DNA of 64,000 nucleotides from Pachysolen tannophilus NRRL Y-2460. Taxonomy: Eukaryota > Ascomycota > Pichiomycetes > Alaninales > Pachysolenaceae. A program made the translations under genes and the position numbers. Positions 10,358 to 19,362 of the stretch are shown piece by piece. Every line of letters begins with the position of its first letter. The stretch's first letter is position 1. The DNA is taken from the NCBI GenBank assembly GCA_001661245.1, contig KV454012.1:751658-815657 (forward strand), in the 5' to 3' direction. The notes under the pieces were generated by a model that saw only the letters and a program-made list of their open reading frames with translations, had not been told where the DNA came from and searched no databases.

Positions 10358-10873
10358 TTAATTCTTTTCATCTTTTATTAATCCTTCCTTAACTATATAA
10401 TATCCATCTTCATTTTCTGATGCTAATTTCATTGGATCCCAATTTTTCGGAATCTCTCCCTTTAATAAATCTGGTTTCAGACAATTATTTATTTGTTCAA
10501 TTATATCTCCATATTTCAACAGTGGTAAATCTTGTCTTATTATTCTTGAATCAATATTGTAATTTTTTGATTCAAATATTTTTATACTATGTAAATGATT
10601 TATAAAATTGATTTGATTGTTTAAAGATTTAATCAACTCTCCATTACCACCATCATCATCACGAGAAATCTTTGTCGATAAACCTGACAACTGTAACAAC
10701 TTTATCAATTGTGATTGATCTATACTCTTAGTTCCGGTATTATTTACTTGATCCAATAAACTTGAAACCTTCCATTCGGGTTTCGATAAAAAATCTTTGA
10801 TTTCAACTACAGATTGAAACTTGGATATAACCTTGGCCGAATAATTTCTCTTAGCCAACATCATCATCATCAT
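10358..10873 (-). CDS. GTF1: Mitochondrial Glu-tRNA(Gln) amidotransferase subunit F
   Basis: The 171-residue protein resembles fungal GatF. It has a short mitochondrial leader (LAKRNYSAKV), then a region of the form IKDFLSKPEWKVSSLLD and a C-terminal LKYGDIIEQINNC ... NWDPMKLASE stretch. In yeast mitochondria GatF joins GatA and GatB to convert misacylated Glu-tRNA(Gln) to Gln-tRNA(Gln). Five consecutive ATG codons open the frame, so the exact start is ambiguous by up to 12 nt. The closely packed stop codons against MED18 imply overlapping 3' UTRs. The assignment rests on short conserved patches and size. Confidence 0.7.
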   Translation of the reverse strand: MMMMMLAKRNYSAKVISKFQSVVEIKDFLSKPEWKVSSLLDQVNNTGTKSIDQSQLIKLLQLSGLSTKISRDDDGGNGELIKSLNNQINFINHLHSIKIFESKNYNIDSRIIRQDLPLLKYGDIIEQINNCLKPDLLKGEIPKNWDPMKLASENEDGYYIVKEGLIKDEKN

Positions 10874-11067
10874 ATGCCTTTTCTAACCCTGATTTTCCAG
10901 CTTTATCCAATAGATCATTTCATCAATAAAATTGATTAATTTTTGAAATAAAAACAATTTTTTACAAGAGAAACAAACTACAAAAAAAAAAATAAAAAAT
11001 TTATAAAATTTACAAAACTTATTAAAGATAGATTAATTCAAAATTAGATCAAATAAATACAATCAAG

Positions 11068-11519
11068 ATGGCTGTTGATATTCCCAAGTGAGTATTATTG
11101 GAGATATTATTGTTTAAATGGGATGGTTGATTATTAACATCTTTTATTAATTAATTTATTTTTTGTTTCACCATTTTATTGAATTAGATCAGTAATACAG
11201 AAATTGGTGTTCTTTACAGCAATGATGATAATCTCACCAGTTTTGACCTTCTTTATTGCCCAATGGTTATTCAGTAAGTAAGAGTCATAAACATGTTAAT
11301 AGTTTTAGTTTATATATTCGATGTGGATTTTTAAATTTCTAAGATTTCAAATTACTAATAAACTCGATTCATTATATATGTTTAGGTAATAATGCTATAA
11401 TATCTGGAGGTTTAGCTGCTTTAGTTGCCAATGTTGTGCTAATAGGTTATGTTATTGCTGCTTTTACAGAAGATACAACTGGATATGAGGGAGATGGTAA
11501 TTTAAAGAAACAGGATTAA
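11068..11519 (+). CDS. VMA21: V-ATPase assembly factor Vma21, two introns
   Basis: Three exons (11068-11087, 11188-11273, 11386-11519) join to a 79-residue protein. Donors are GTGAGT and GTAAGT, and acceptors are ATTAG and TTTAG. A TACTAAT branch site lies about 27 nt before the last acceptor. The product starts [20 protein letters not shown], has two membrane helices separated by a short [10 protein letters not shown] loop, and ends KKQD, a dilysine ER-retrieval signal. Vma21 chaperones assembly of the V0 sector in the ER. The first exon codes only six full codons, so plain ORF calling misses the gene. Confidence 0.93.
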
Positions 11520-11872
11520 TCGAAATAAAATGAAAATAGCACAAGGTTTCTAATAATTTTTGTATAAAACTTTTTTTTTGTTTTGTTTTACTTCTTTTTC
11601 TTTAAAAAAAAAACAGATCCATTCAATTATGAATAACTTCTTCTTCTTATTCTATTATTTTGGTTCTATATCGTCGTTCTCGTAGAGTTTTGTAAAATAA
11701 AAATAGAACAGTAAGGTCAGTTGTTTCTCACATATATACGAGATATCGAAACTTGAAAAATGAAAATTTGAAAAATTCAAGCAATACAAAGTTTTAGCAA
11801 CTTTTAAATTGATTTGAAAATAAATTGATCTTTTGAAGCTGTGAGATCATTAGCATTTGAATCTTAGTCAAG
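11520..11872. other. Intergenic VMA21-ERG24
   Basis: It holds the VMA21 3' end, with T-rich and A-rich runs near 11570-11612, and the ERG24 promoter with a sterol-response-like site at 11735-11741. No gene is seen. Confidence 0.5.
11735..11741 (-). promoter_or_regulatory. Sterol response element (Upc2/Ecm22-type) for ERG24
   Basis: TATACGA on the plus strand is the reverse complement of TCGTATA, the core bound by the zinc-cluster sterol regulators Upc2/Ecm22 in yeasts. It lies about 132 nt before the ERG24 ATG. Its location before an ergosterol gene makes the call reasonable, but seven bases can occur by chance. Confidence 0.5.
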
Positions 11873-13231
11873 ATGTCAGTTCGATCTGGAGATAAGAAGA
11901 CTAAAATTCTTAATCCAATTACAATAGAAAAAGATTTTGGTGGACCAATTGGTGCTCTGTTCTTGACTATTTTTTTACCATTAACAACAATTTTTCTTCA
12001 TTTATGTTGTAATGAAAAATATTTACTGCAAGGTTTAAGTCTTGAGTTCAACAAAGTTAAAGATTTATTTTATGATGAAGTTATTGTTAATTTTAAAGAG
12101 AATTTCTTTAATGAACGTATTTGGCTTGTATATTGTTCATGGTTCTTTATATTGGTATTTTTAGATTTTATCTTACCTGGGAAACATTTGAAAGGTGTAG
12201 AATTGAGAGATGGTACTAAATTGAGTTATAAAATTAATGGGTTAGCAATGATGGGGTTATTAGCTTCGACATTAATTGCTAGATTTATACAAACTAATGG
12301 TGAAATGCCAGAATTATCATTTATTTATGATAATATTTTATCATTACTTTGTACAAGTATTTTTTTCTCAATTTTATTATCATGTTTTGTATATATATGT
12401 TCCTATTTACCATTAATGATGTCTAAAAATGGAATTAACACAAATGAAAGAATCTTGGCAGCTGGTGGTAACTCTGGGAATGTTATATTTGATTGGTTTA
12501 TGGGTAGAGAATTAAATCCAAGAATTTTAACCTGGGACATTAAACTTTACTGTGAATTGAGACCAGGTATGTTATTATGGCTTTTAATAAATATATCATG
12601 CCTCCATAAACATTATATTGAAACTGGTGGGAAATTGAATCAAAGTTTACTCTTGGTGAATTTGTTACAAGGTTTTTATATTGTTGATGGAGTTTTAAAC
12701 GAAGAAGGTTGTCTCTCTATGATTGATATAACAACTGATGGTTTTGGATTCATGTTAGCATTTGGAGATTTGACATGGGTTCCATTTACTTATTCTTTGC
12801 AATCAAGGTATTTAGTTTTAAATCCAATTCAAATTGGGTGGTTAAATTTTAGTTTAATAATTCTATTAAACATCTTGGGATATTATGTTTTCCATTCATC
12901 TAATTCACAAAAGGCTAATTTTAGGAAAGATCCAGCAAGTTTTAATCAAATGAAATCTATAAAAACAAAGACAGGAACGTTATTATTATGTGATGGATGG
13001 TGGAAATTGTCACAACATATAAATTATTTTGGTGATTGGATAATGTCCTGGTCTTGGTGCTTACCAACTGGATTCAACACGCCGTTAACATATTTCTATG
13101 TCATATATTTTGGATTTTTGTTATTACATAGACAAAAAAGAGATGAAGATAAGTGTCGGAAAAAGTATGGAGAGAGTTGGAAAGAATATGAAAGAAAAGT
13201 TCCATATAAAATTATTCCTTACATATATTAA
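11873..13231 (+). CDS. ERG24: Delta(14)-sterol reductase (ergosterol synthesis)
   Basis: The 452-residue multispanning ER membrane protein reduces the C14-C15 double bond after Erg11 demethylation, using NADPH. Conserved family blocks are FGGPIGA near the N-terminus, LKGVELRDGTKLSYKING, GRELNPR, FDWFMG, LNEEGCLSMIDITTDGFGFM, and the C-terminal signature LLHRQKRDEDKCRKKYGESW ending VPYKIIPYIY. Length fits S. cerevisiae Erg24. Two in-frame CTG codons (GA-CTG-FLT and YL-CTG-QG) fall where S. cerevisiae has Leu and Ile, unlike most CTG positions in this window. Confidence 0.96.
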   Translation: MSVRSGDKKTKILNPITIEKDFGGPIGALFLTIFLPLTTIFLHLCCNEKYLLQGLSLEFNKVKDLFYDEVIVNFKENFFNERIWLVYCSWFFILVFLDFILPGKHLKGVELRDGTKLSYKINGLAMMGLLASTLIARFIQTNGEMPELSFIYDNILSLLCTSIFFSILLSCFVYICSYLPLMMSKNGINTNERILAAGGNSGNVIFDWFMGRELNPRILTWDIKLYCELRPGMLLWLLINISCLHKHYIETGGKLNQSLLLVNLLQGFYIVDGVLNEEGCLSMIDITTDGFGFMLAFGDLTWVPFTYSLQSRYLVLNPIQIGWLNFSLIILLNILGYYVFHSSNSQKANFRKDPASFNQMKSIKTKTGTLLLCDGWWKLSQHINYFGDWIMSWSWCLPTGFNTPLTYFYVIYFGFLLLHRQKRDEDKCRKKYGESWKEYERKVPYKIIPYIY

Positions 13232-13345
13232 AAATATTAATTCACAAAACAACTAGATTTTTTTTTTTCTTTTATTGATATATATAGGTTTAATTAATTT
13301 AAAAATAACTTGATTAAAAAAAAATAATCAAGTTTTTTTGTGTGA

Positions 13346-14413
13346 TTATTGAACTTTTTTCTGTCCATTAACTGGTTTTTCAAAAGCTTTATAACTAATT
13401 TGTAGACTACTTGTCCACTTCAACGCAACTGAAAAAATGGCAATTAAGAAAAGAGATACTACAGTACCCATCCAGATTCCAGGTGTGAAGAACTGATACT
13501 TCGTGAACAAGTTACTATTTGTGTCATCATCATTATCATCATTATCATCAGAATCAGAATCATTTGTAGTATAAGTTACATCACCACTATCACTATCATA
13601 AACTGTGACGGTATCTCCTTCACCAATCATGCCTTCGATTTGTTTAAAAGTTTCTGATAATTCTTCTTTTAATTTCAGATAATCTTCATCTTCAACTGAA
13701 GATTCAGTATAATCATCAAATTCATTATCTAAATTTTGATCTCTTTTCAGTTTCAAATGAGTTTTCCTCTTATTAGAAATTATCTCACTATTTTTACCAT
13801 TTTTGTAATGTTGTGAATTAAAATAAGGCAAACCTTGAATAACAATTTTGGAATCCAATTTAAAACTATCAATTAATACTTGTAATTTATTCAATTTTGA
13901 ATCTATCTTGTTCAATTCAAGAATTCTTGAACGATCATTTAATTTATTTAATAATTCAGGTAATCTAATAATTATTAATTCATTATTCTCAACTATTTCC
14001 TTGCTCAATTGAGTAACCCAACTATCATCATCATCTTCCTCATCACTAATATTGATAATTTTTTCATTTTTAAAACATTTTTTTTCAAATAATTCAATTT
14101 TTGAATCATAAATACAATGCATAGAATGTTTATAATTCCCAATGCTATTATTATCCATCATTTTACTTAAAAATGGAATCACATCATCTCCATTACTTAA
14201 ATCTTCCTTCTTCAAACCAGGAACTTGAACCAAAAAATTATTTTTTCCCCCATTATTTTCAAATAAAGAACAAAATTCCAAATCTTTAAATTTTGTGAAA
14301 TACGTCAATTCCACATCATGATCTTTAATGAATAAAGGTGCCGAATTTTTAAACGCCTCAGTAGTAGACACTAGCACAGCGGCAGCAACAGCAAATAACC
14401 CCAATAACTTCAT
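13346..14413 (-). CDS. BIG1: ER membrane protein of beta-1,6-glucan synthesis, Big1-like
   Basis: The 355-residue type I membrane protein has a signal peptide (1-20, cut near TEA-F). A long lumenal part follows, then one membrane span near the C-terminus (GTVVSLFLIAIFSVALKW), after the motif FFTPGIWMG and before SLQISYKAFEKP. That C-terminal pattern is typical of Big1, an ER protein related to the V-ATPase accessory subunit Ac45/Voa1 and required for cell-wall beta-1,6-glucan. The lumenal acidic run (DSDSDDNDDNDDD) is a low-complexity feature. It is convergent with ERG24. The related Voa1 is the main alternative name. Confidence 0.72.
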   Translation of the reverse strand: MKLLGLFAVAAAVLVSTTEAFKNSAPLFIKDHDVELTYFTKFKDLEFCSLFENNGGKNNFLVQVPGLKKEDLSNGDDVIPFLSKMMDNNSIGNYKHSMHCIYDSKIELFEKKCFKNEKIINISDEEDDDDSWVTQLSKEIVENNELIIIRLPELLNKLNDRSRILELNKIDSKLNKLQVLIDSFKLDSKIVIQGLPYFNSQHYKNGKNSEIISNKRKTHLKLKRDQNLDNEFDDYTESSVEDEDYLKLKEELSETFKQIEGMIGEGDTVTVYDSDSGDVTYTTNDSDSDDNDDNDDDTNSNLFTKYQFFTPGIWMGTVVSLFLIAIFSVALKWTSSLQISYKAFEKPVNGQKKVQ

Positions 14414-14589
14414 CCTCTAATGATGATTCGATGATTCCAAATTACCTTCCTTGAAACCTTGTTTTTTTTAATTAATTATATAACTTTGATAACAGCAGCT
14501 TCCCATTTGCCTGGAAGAATATAATAATACCAAAGAACAAAGGCCAAAAAGGCCAAAAAAGAAAAAATTATCACTCAATCACCCAAAAA

Positions 14590-14659
14590 TTTCCTATTTG
14601 GGAAAGTGCACTTTTTATACTTCCTTTTGCGGTAATTATTAAAAAATTGCCTAAAGAGG
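14590..14659. promoter_or_regulatory. MADS-box-like palindrome pair upstream of BIG1
   Basis: TTTCC-TATTTG-GGAAA (14590-14605) is flanked 45 bp away by CCTAAAGAGG. Both follow the CC-N6-GG form of Mcm1-type sites and lie about 180-245 bp upstream of the BIG1 start. Binding is inferred. Confidence 0.35.
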
Positions 14660-14881
14660 AATTTTTCTTTTTGGCTCTTTTTCTTTTTGGCTCGAGTTTC
14701 TATTGTGAATTAGCTAAAATAAATGGTCTTTCTTCAACTTCATGTTTTTCTATTTATGAAGCCATTAAGACTATAGATTGTAGCTTTGAAAGGTCTCCGC
14801 AGCTAGCTTGAGATATCTAGTCTATTAAGTGTTAGATAGTTTTTTTTTTTTTGGCAGTATATCTTTCTATCTATCTATTTG

Positions 14882-14885
<4 letters not shown>

Positions 14886-14915
<30 letters not shown>

Positions 14916-14917
14916 TG
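14886..14917. repeat. (TATG)n tetranucleotide microsatellite
   Basis: About seven TATG units followed by GCATGCAT. It is a simple slippage repeat with no coding role seen. Confidence 0.8.
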
Positions 14918-15085
14918 CATGCATTTGGTTTTGTGTACCATCAGCGACATTGAGTTTAAAATTGTTTCAACAGATCAAGTTGTTTAGGTGAGTGAGTGAA
15001 ATTTCTTGAGAAACTGAAAAAAAAAGCTGAAAATTGATAGTAGAGAGTTATTAGACTGAGTGAATGATCGAGACGAGAACAGATT

Positions 15086-16081
15086 ATGCCTGCTGAATTA
15101 TCTGATGTTGTTGTTAGCAACAGCTTTGATAATGTTAGTAATATAGATAATACAGATTTTGGAGATTTTTATCCAGAAACTGTAACTGTTAATTTTATGG
15201 ATAATCAGAGTGTGGCGGTTATTCATGAACAACGTTTTACACCTCAATTGGATTTTGAAGATTTGAATAATATTGCTTCAATTGAACAATGTTTTTCTAA
15301 TCAAGCATTGAGTTATAGAAGTATTTTAATTGATAGTTTAAGAACTTTTAATCAAAGATTTCCACCTCATAGAACAATTTTAGAAACTTTCCCTAAATTA
15401 CAATTTATTATACTGTTAGGTCATAAAAAATATAAAAGATTTTTAGATTTTAAAAAAAATTCTAATGAATTTGGAAATAAAAAAACTTTTATTGAATTAA
15501 ATGATGATATTTATTCTTTAGAAGAAGATTTTATTGAAACTCAATTAAAATCATTAGATAAAATTGAAAATATAAATCAAAATATTTTTAATGATTATAT
15601 TGAAAGACAAATTTTAGATAAATTAAAATCTGATAATAATAATGGAAATATTGATTTAGGTTTATATGAAATACATAATCATTTAATTGATGGAAATAAT
15701 GAAAAAAATCAAGATTCTTCTATTATAACAGAATATATTAGCATGTCTGAATTATCAAATATAGATACTTTAGAAGATCAAATTCATTCAAATTTTTTAT
15801 TAAGAGAACAAAATGATAATGAAAATTTTAATTATCTCAGTGAATCGGATCTTAATTTACCTCAAGAAGATGAATCTTTAGAATATTCTTGTGATACTGA
15901 ATTTAATTATGATCAAGAAATATATGAACAACCTCAAACGGAATATGAATTCAGTAACAGAAGTGCTGAAATAAGAAATCAAATATTAAGCTCCGAACTT
16001 CTGGAACTTGATGCAGAACAACTTAGAGAATATCTAACTCGTGTGGATGAATATAGAATATTAGTTACTTCAGAAAATTAA
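15086..16081 (+). CDS. Uncharacterised acidic protein
   Basis: I do not recognise this 331-residue protein. It is strongly acidic and Asn/Asp/Glu rich, with no signal peptide, membrane segment or zinc motif. The most ordered-looking part is about residues 65-115 (IEQCFSNQALSYRSILIDSL ... FPPHRTILETFPKLQFIILL). A short helix-forming end (LLELDAEQLREYLTRVDEYR) closes it. The middle is low complexity, which suggests a disordered adaptor or regulator. Codon use resembles that of its neighbours, so there is no sign of transfer. Its roughly 670-bp upstream and 1.3-kb downstream spacers are among the longer ones here, as often seen at regulated genes. Confidence 0.75.
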   Translation: MPAELSDVVVSNSFDNVSNIDNTDFGDFYPETVTVNFMDNQSVAVIHEQRFTPQLDFEDLNNIASIEQCFSNQALSYRSILIDSLRTFNQRFPPHRTILETFPKLQFIILLGHKKYKRFLDFKKNSNEFGNKKTFIELNDDIYSLEEDFIETQLKSLDKIENINQNIFNDYIERQILDKLKSDNNNGNIDLGLYEIHNHLIDGNNEKNQDSSIITEYISMSELSNIDTLEDQIHSNFLLREQNDNENFNYLSESDLNLPQEDESLEYSCDTEFNYDQEIYEQPQTEYEFSNRSAEIRNQILSSELLELDAEQLREYLTRVDEYRILVTSEN

Positions 16082-16737
16082 TATTAATATCACCATCATC
16101 ATTTACAAGTTTATTTTTGTTTTTTTTTCTTTCTTATTTGTTTTTGCCAAATTTATCAGTAATTATGAAAAAAGATAAATAAATTTTTTATAAAGCAGCA
16201 GCAACAGTTTCTCAATGTAGTCTTTGTTTGAATATGTTACTTTTTTTTTTCACTTTAATATCATTTCTTCTTTATATCTCAATGATAAAAGTGTGTTTAA
16301 CTTTGGTTAGTTAAAAGGAAACCAGTAGTTGCATATAGTTGCATAATCAATAATTTAACACATTTACCATTTTTCTGATGAATCAGAAAAAAAGTATCAT
16401 TCGAGCAATGAAATTAGGTATTCCCACTTTCCGAAGACAGCAACTGTCAAATAAATTGACCTAATTTGAAAATCATAAGTTTTAGAATTTTAGAAAATGT
16501 AAAAAGAATGTTTCAAAAAGAGAATAATGATGTGTGTGTGTTTTTTTTTTTGAAAAGAGAAACTTTGAGGATAGAAGATTCATCTGGAATAGATGATTAT
16601 TACTCTTTGATGAGAATAAAATGTACAGCTCAGTAATTAGAAAGATTAATCAAGAAAAGTTACTGTTTTAATGTGCAATAATTATTGAAACCATATTTAT
16701 GCATTTACATAACTGTGTATAAATATTGATTATCTAT

Positions 16738-16878
16738 TTAACCATTGACAACAACTGATTTGGTTTTGTAAGACATATCAGATAGAACTTTAGAGTCATA
16801 AACAGTTTTAATCATAGATACTGCAATCTGTAATTCTACAAAGTTCTTCAGTGTTAAGTATTTAGTTGTAGCCTGGAC
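16738..16878 (-). other. Possible 3' exon or gene remnant (open segment, no start seen)
   Basis: The minus strand is open for 46 codons, ending ...SYKTKSVVVNG and TAA at 16738. Its codons look yeast-like (many T-ending), and the central part reads NFVELQIAVSMIKTVYDSK. No ATG opens it; three in-frame TAG lie just upstream within GGATTAGGATTAGG, any of which could be a splice acceptor. A second minus frame (16862-16987) overlaps upstream with a Gly/Pro-rich reading ending GLGLGPGYN. I found no donor or first exon. It may be a last exon, a decayed gene or chance. Product unknown. Confidence 0.25.
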
Positions 16879-16911
16879 CTAATCCTAATCCTAATTCAGA
16901 TCCTGATGTTG

Positions 16912-16935
16912 GGCCTGGGCCTCTGGGCCCAGGCC
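16912..16935. repeat. GC-rich perfect inverted repeat
   Basis: Arms GGCCTGGGCC (16912-16921) and GGCCCAGGCC (16926-16935) are exact reverse complements with a 4-base TCTG loop. A ten-base, all-GC-but-one stem stands out sharply in an AT-rich spacer. It could form a hairpin in RNA from either strand or be a dimer-binding site. Confidence 0.75.
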
Positions 16936-17220
16936 TGGTTCCTAACAAGTTTTGAGCCTCAAAATTAGTATTATTGTTCAATTTCTTTTAACTTTAAACA
17001 GTCTAACTTTCTAATTCTGATTCAGAAATTAGAACTAGTAATTTTAAAACGATCTAACACTCTGATTTCTAATGATATTCCCCATCAATCTGGTATTGTA
17101 TCAGCGATAAATACCTGAAGAGATTGTAATTTAACCGATAATCGCGGACGGCGAAATTTCTTTTATTTTTCAAAAATTATCTTGAACCACATCATCAAGA
17201 ACGGAATAGATAATAAATGA

Positions 17221-17244
17221 TATATATATATATATATATATATA
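17221..17244. repeat. (TA)12 microsatellite
   Basis: An uninterrupted TA dinucleotide run in the promoter of the DUF2470 gene. Similar runs occur at 18099-18123, 21722-21771 (interrupted), 22158-22187, 23213-23244 and 33894-33914, always between genes. Confidence 0.85.
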
Positions 17245-17388
17245 ACTAATTGATTAGACTTGACTTGAGTTCAATTTATTCATCATCAAACTAGTTATTG
17301 TGATTTGTTCAAAGTAATCTAAGAGTTAAAGAGGGCCAAAAAATAAAAAAAAAAATATTTATATATATTTATATAGTTTTTTTCGAAA

Positions 17389-18012
17389 ATGGCTGATCTG
17401 CAATCAAGAATTTTATCTCACATGAATAAAAGTCATCGTATTGCGATTGAAGATTATTTATGTGTATATGGTGATGTTAAAATAGATGATAAGATTGCGA
17501 ATGTTCGGATGAAGTCTATTGATTTGGATAATTTTACTATTTGTTTTAATCATTTTGATGTTGAATTAGAAATTATTAAACCAATACCATTTGATCCTCC
17601 ATTGAAAGATATGTCAGAATCAAGAGAAAGATTAATAGAAATGGCCAAATTTGCAGCCAAGAAAAGAGGGTTTTCTCATTTCCAAATAAATGAAATTGTT
17701 TATCCTAATTCAATTCTTTCATTTTTAATAGCATTTCTTACTTGTTATTTTATTTTAGGTGTATGTGATCCTTCAATATTTTATTATGGTTATTTACAAA
17801 TTTTAAAACCTTATAGGTTTTATTTATTCTTGACATTAATTATACATGCTTTTGAACTGAAATTTTTATTATGGCCCAAATTAAGTTATTATAGAGTTCC
17901 ATTGGATTATAAGATTGAATGGGTTATTTTCGCATTATTGGAAGGATTTTTAGCTATAAAAAGGTTTAATAAGCTTGCTTCTCAATTAGAAAACCCAAAG
18001 AAAGATCATTAA
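17389..18012 (+). CDS. DUF2470-domain integral membrane protein
   Basis: The 207-residue protein starts with a DUF2470-like domain (about 5-75: ILSHMNKSHRIAIEDYLCVYG ... VELEIIKPIPF). This domain is known from the C-terminal part of haem-utilisation/pyridoxamine-oxidase-like flavin proteins. A short link with many Arg/Lys follows, then about three or four membrane spans (FLIAFLTCYFILGV, FYLFLTLIIHAFELKFLLW, VIFALLEGFLAI). Fungal proteins with this DUF2470-plus-membrane layout exist but lack a known function. The His in HMNKSH is conserved in the domain. No flavin-binding domain is present. Confidence 0.7.
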   Translation: MADLQSRILSHMNKSHRIAIEDYLCVYGDVKIDDKIANVRMKSIDLDNFTICFNHFDVELEIIKPIPFDPPLKDMSESRERLIEMAKFAAKKRGFSHFQINEIVYPNSILSFLIAFLTCYFILGVCDPSIFYYGYLQILKPYRFYLFLTLIIHAFELKFLLWPKLSYYRVPLDYKIEWVIFALLEGFLAIKRFNKLASQLENPKKDH

Positions 18013-18652
18013 CCATTACTTAAAATAGTTTCTCATGTACATAGGTCCTAGAAAGTAAGTGTTTCCCTCATAAAGAATATTCATCATTCATGAACTAAAT
18101 ATATATATATATATATATATTATTTCCTCAAGGGCCCTATGAGCAATTGAAGAATAAAAAAGAGTATAAAGAATTATAAATTTCTCTATAATAGAGATAG
18201 CTTTTAAAACCATTTGAACTAAATAAACTAACTACCATTCATATCCTCCTGATAAGATAAACTCTCAATTTAAACACAAACTTGAAAACCAACAAATTTA
18301 AGCTCCCAACCACCCCACTGATCAAACAATCAAACAATTAAACAATTTAACAATGCACCCTCGATACCTTTTCATTAGCACATTTCCAAACTTCTCATCT
18401 GGTCCCCCTCCTACTAATCATCAACTACTTCTTTCATCTATCTGGTTACTTTTATGGATTGTTTAATACCGGTATCATCTTAATATACTAAAAGTGCACG
18501 ACTGGGTTTTGTACCTCTTTTTTTTTCAGTATGAAAAAACATAAAAAATTTTTCATTTCTTTTATACCAGATAAGTGATTGGGTTTCTTTTTTTTTAATT
18601 TTATTTTTTTTCCATATTTGTTGGGATTTGGAAAGTAGCAAGTATCTTTAGG
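18013..18652. other. Intergenic DUF2470 gene-LOC1
   Basis: It holds an (AT)n run (18099-18123), an A/C-rich stretch near 18270-18352 resembling a 5' leader, and a 37-codon ATG-started frame at 18353-18466 with a hydrophobic end (see findings). Poly-T runs precede LOC1. Confidence 0.45.
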
Positions 18653-19264
18653 ATGGGTTCAAGACAGTCTAAAAGTGCCAAGAGGTCTAAGTCTCAAAAT
18701 TTGTCGAGAAAAGTTGAATCAGAGGTGACATCTGATTCTGCTGCTAGAAACTTATTATCATCACAGCCTAACCTTACACCGAAATCAAAAGTTCATAAAC
18801 CAAAAAAGTCAGAATTGAAAAAAAATTTGAAAAAAATTGAACTTTATGGTAAGAAGAATACTACAAGACAATATGCTGAAAAAGATTTAAATATACCTTC
18901 TTTAAATATGGCTATAAACCCAGGGGTAGTGGTTAAGAAGGGTAAGAAAAAGGGGAAAAAATTTATAGATGATCAAGATTCACTTACTTTAAATAGATTG
19001 GTAAAACAAATAAATGATGAAAAAGATTTGGTGAATGAAAGTAAATTAGAAAAAGCTAAAAGATTGGAAGAAATTAGAGAGTTGAGAAGACAAGAATTGG
19101 AGAAAAAAGAGAAAGAGAAAACACAGAAATTAGAAGATAAGAAAAAGGAAATAAAGAATAAATCAAATCAAGCAAGAGCTCTGAGAAGAAAAAGTGCTAG
19201 GGATATTAGTCAAGAAGAAAACAAAAATGGTGGTAAATTAAAGAAATCTGTTTCATTTGCATAA
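18653..19264 (+). CDS. LOC1: 60S biogenesis and mRNA-localisation factor Loc1
   Basis: The 203-residue basic protein matches Loc1 in length and along its whole course. It shows SRKVESEV, the SARNLL-like segment, [39 protein letters not shown], then the charged helix [20 protein letters not shown], and the end KSVSFA. Loc1 is a nuclear/nucleolar RNA chaperone that works in large-subunit assembly and in ASH1 mRNA localisation. The region is Lys-rich throughout, as usual. It is convergent with the small RRM gene, 98 bp away. Confidence 0.92.
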   Translation: MGSRQSKSAKRSKSQNLSRKVESEVTSDSAARNLLSSQPNLTPKSKVHKPKKSELKKNLKKIELYGKKNTTRQYAEKDLNIPSLNMAINPGVVVKKGKKKGKKFIDDQDSLTLNRLVKQINDEKDLVNESKLEKAKRLEEIRELRRQELEKKEKEKTQKLEDKKKEIKNKSNQARALRRKSARDISQEENKNGGKLKKSVSFA

Positions 19265-19362
19265 ATGTTGTTTATTTGTTCTTTTCTTTTTTCTTTTTCT
19301 TTTTTTTTTTGTTATACTATATATCTAATAAATCTGTTTAAATCAGTTTTGTAATTGTAATT

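Larger units (their letters stand above)
14414..15085. other. Divergent promoter, BIG1 / unknown gene
   Basis: It contains a perfect palindrome TTTCCTATTTGGGAAA (14590-14605), CCTAAAGAGG (14650-14659), the repeated phrase TTTTTGGCTC near 14670-14695, and a (TATG)n microsatellite around 14886-14917. No gene is seen. Confidence 0.5.
16082..17388. other. 1.3-kb intergenic region with a possible minus-strand remnant
   Basis: It holds the 3' end of the upstream gene, a protein-like minus-strand segment (16738-16878, listed separately), and a GC-rich perfect inverted repeat (16912-16935). It also holds three CCTAAT units (about 16877-16896), a (TA)12 run (17221-17244) and the promoter of the DUF2470 gene. 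No tRNA or snoRNA pattern convinced me. Confidence 0.5.

Noticed and set aside
16606-16760. TTGATGAGA followed far away by AACTGATT, resembling box C/D snoRNA signals
   Set aside because: The spacing is about 145 nt and there is no terminal stem or C'/D' pair.
16877-16896. Three CCTAAT units, like an internal telomere repeat
   Set aside because: Only three units inside a longer imperfect Pro/Gly-type hexamer pattern; simple repeat growth explains it.
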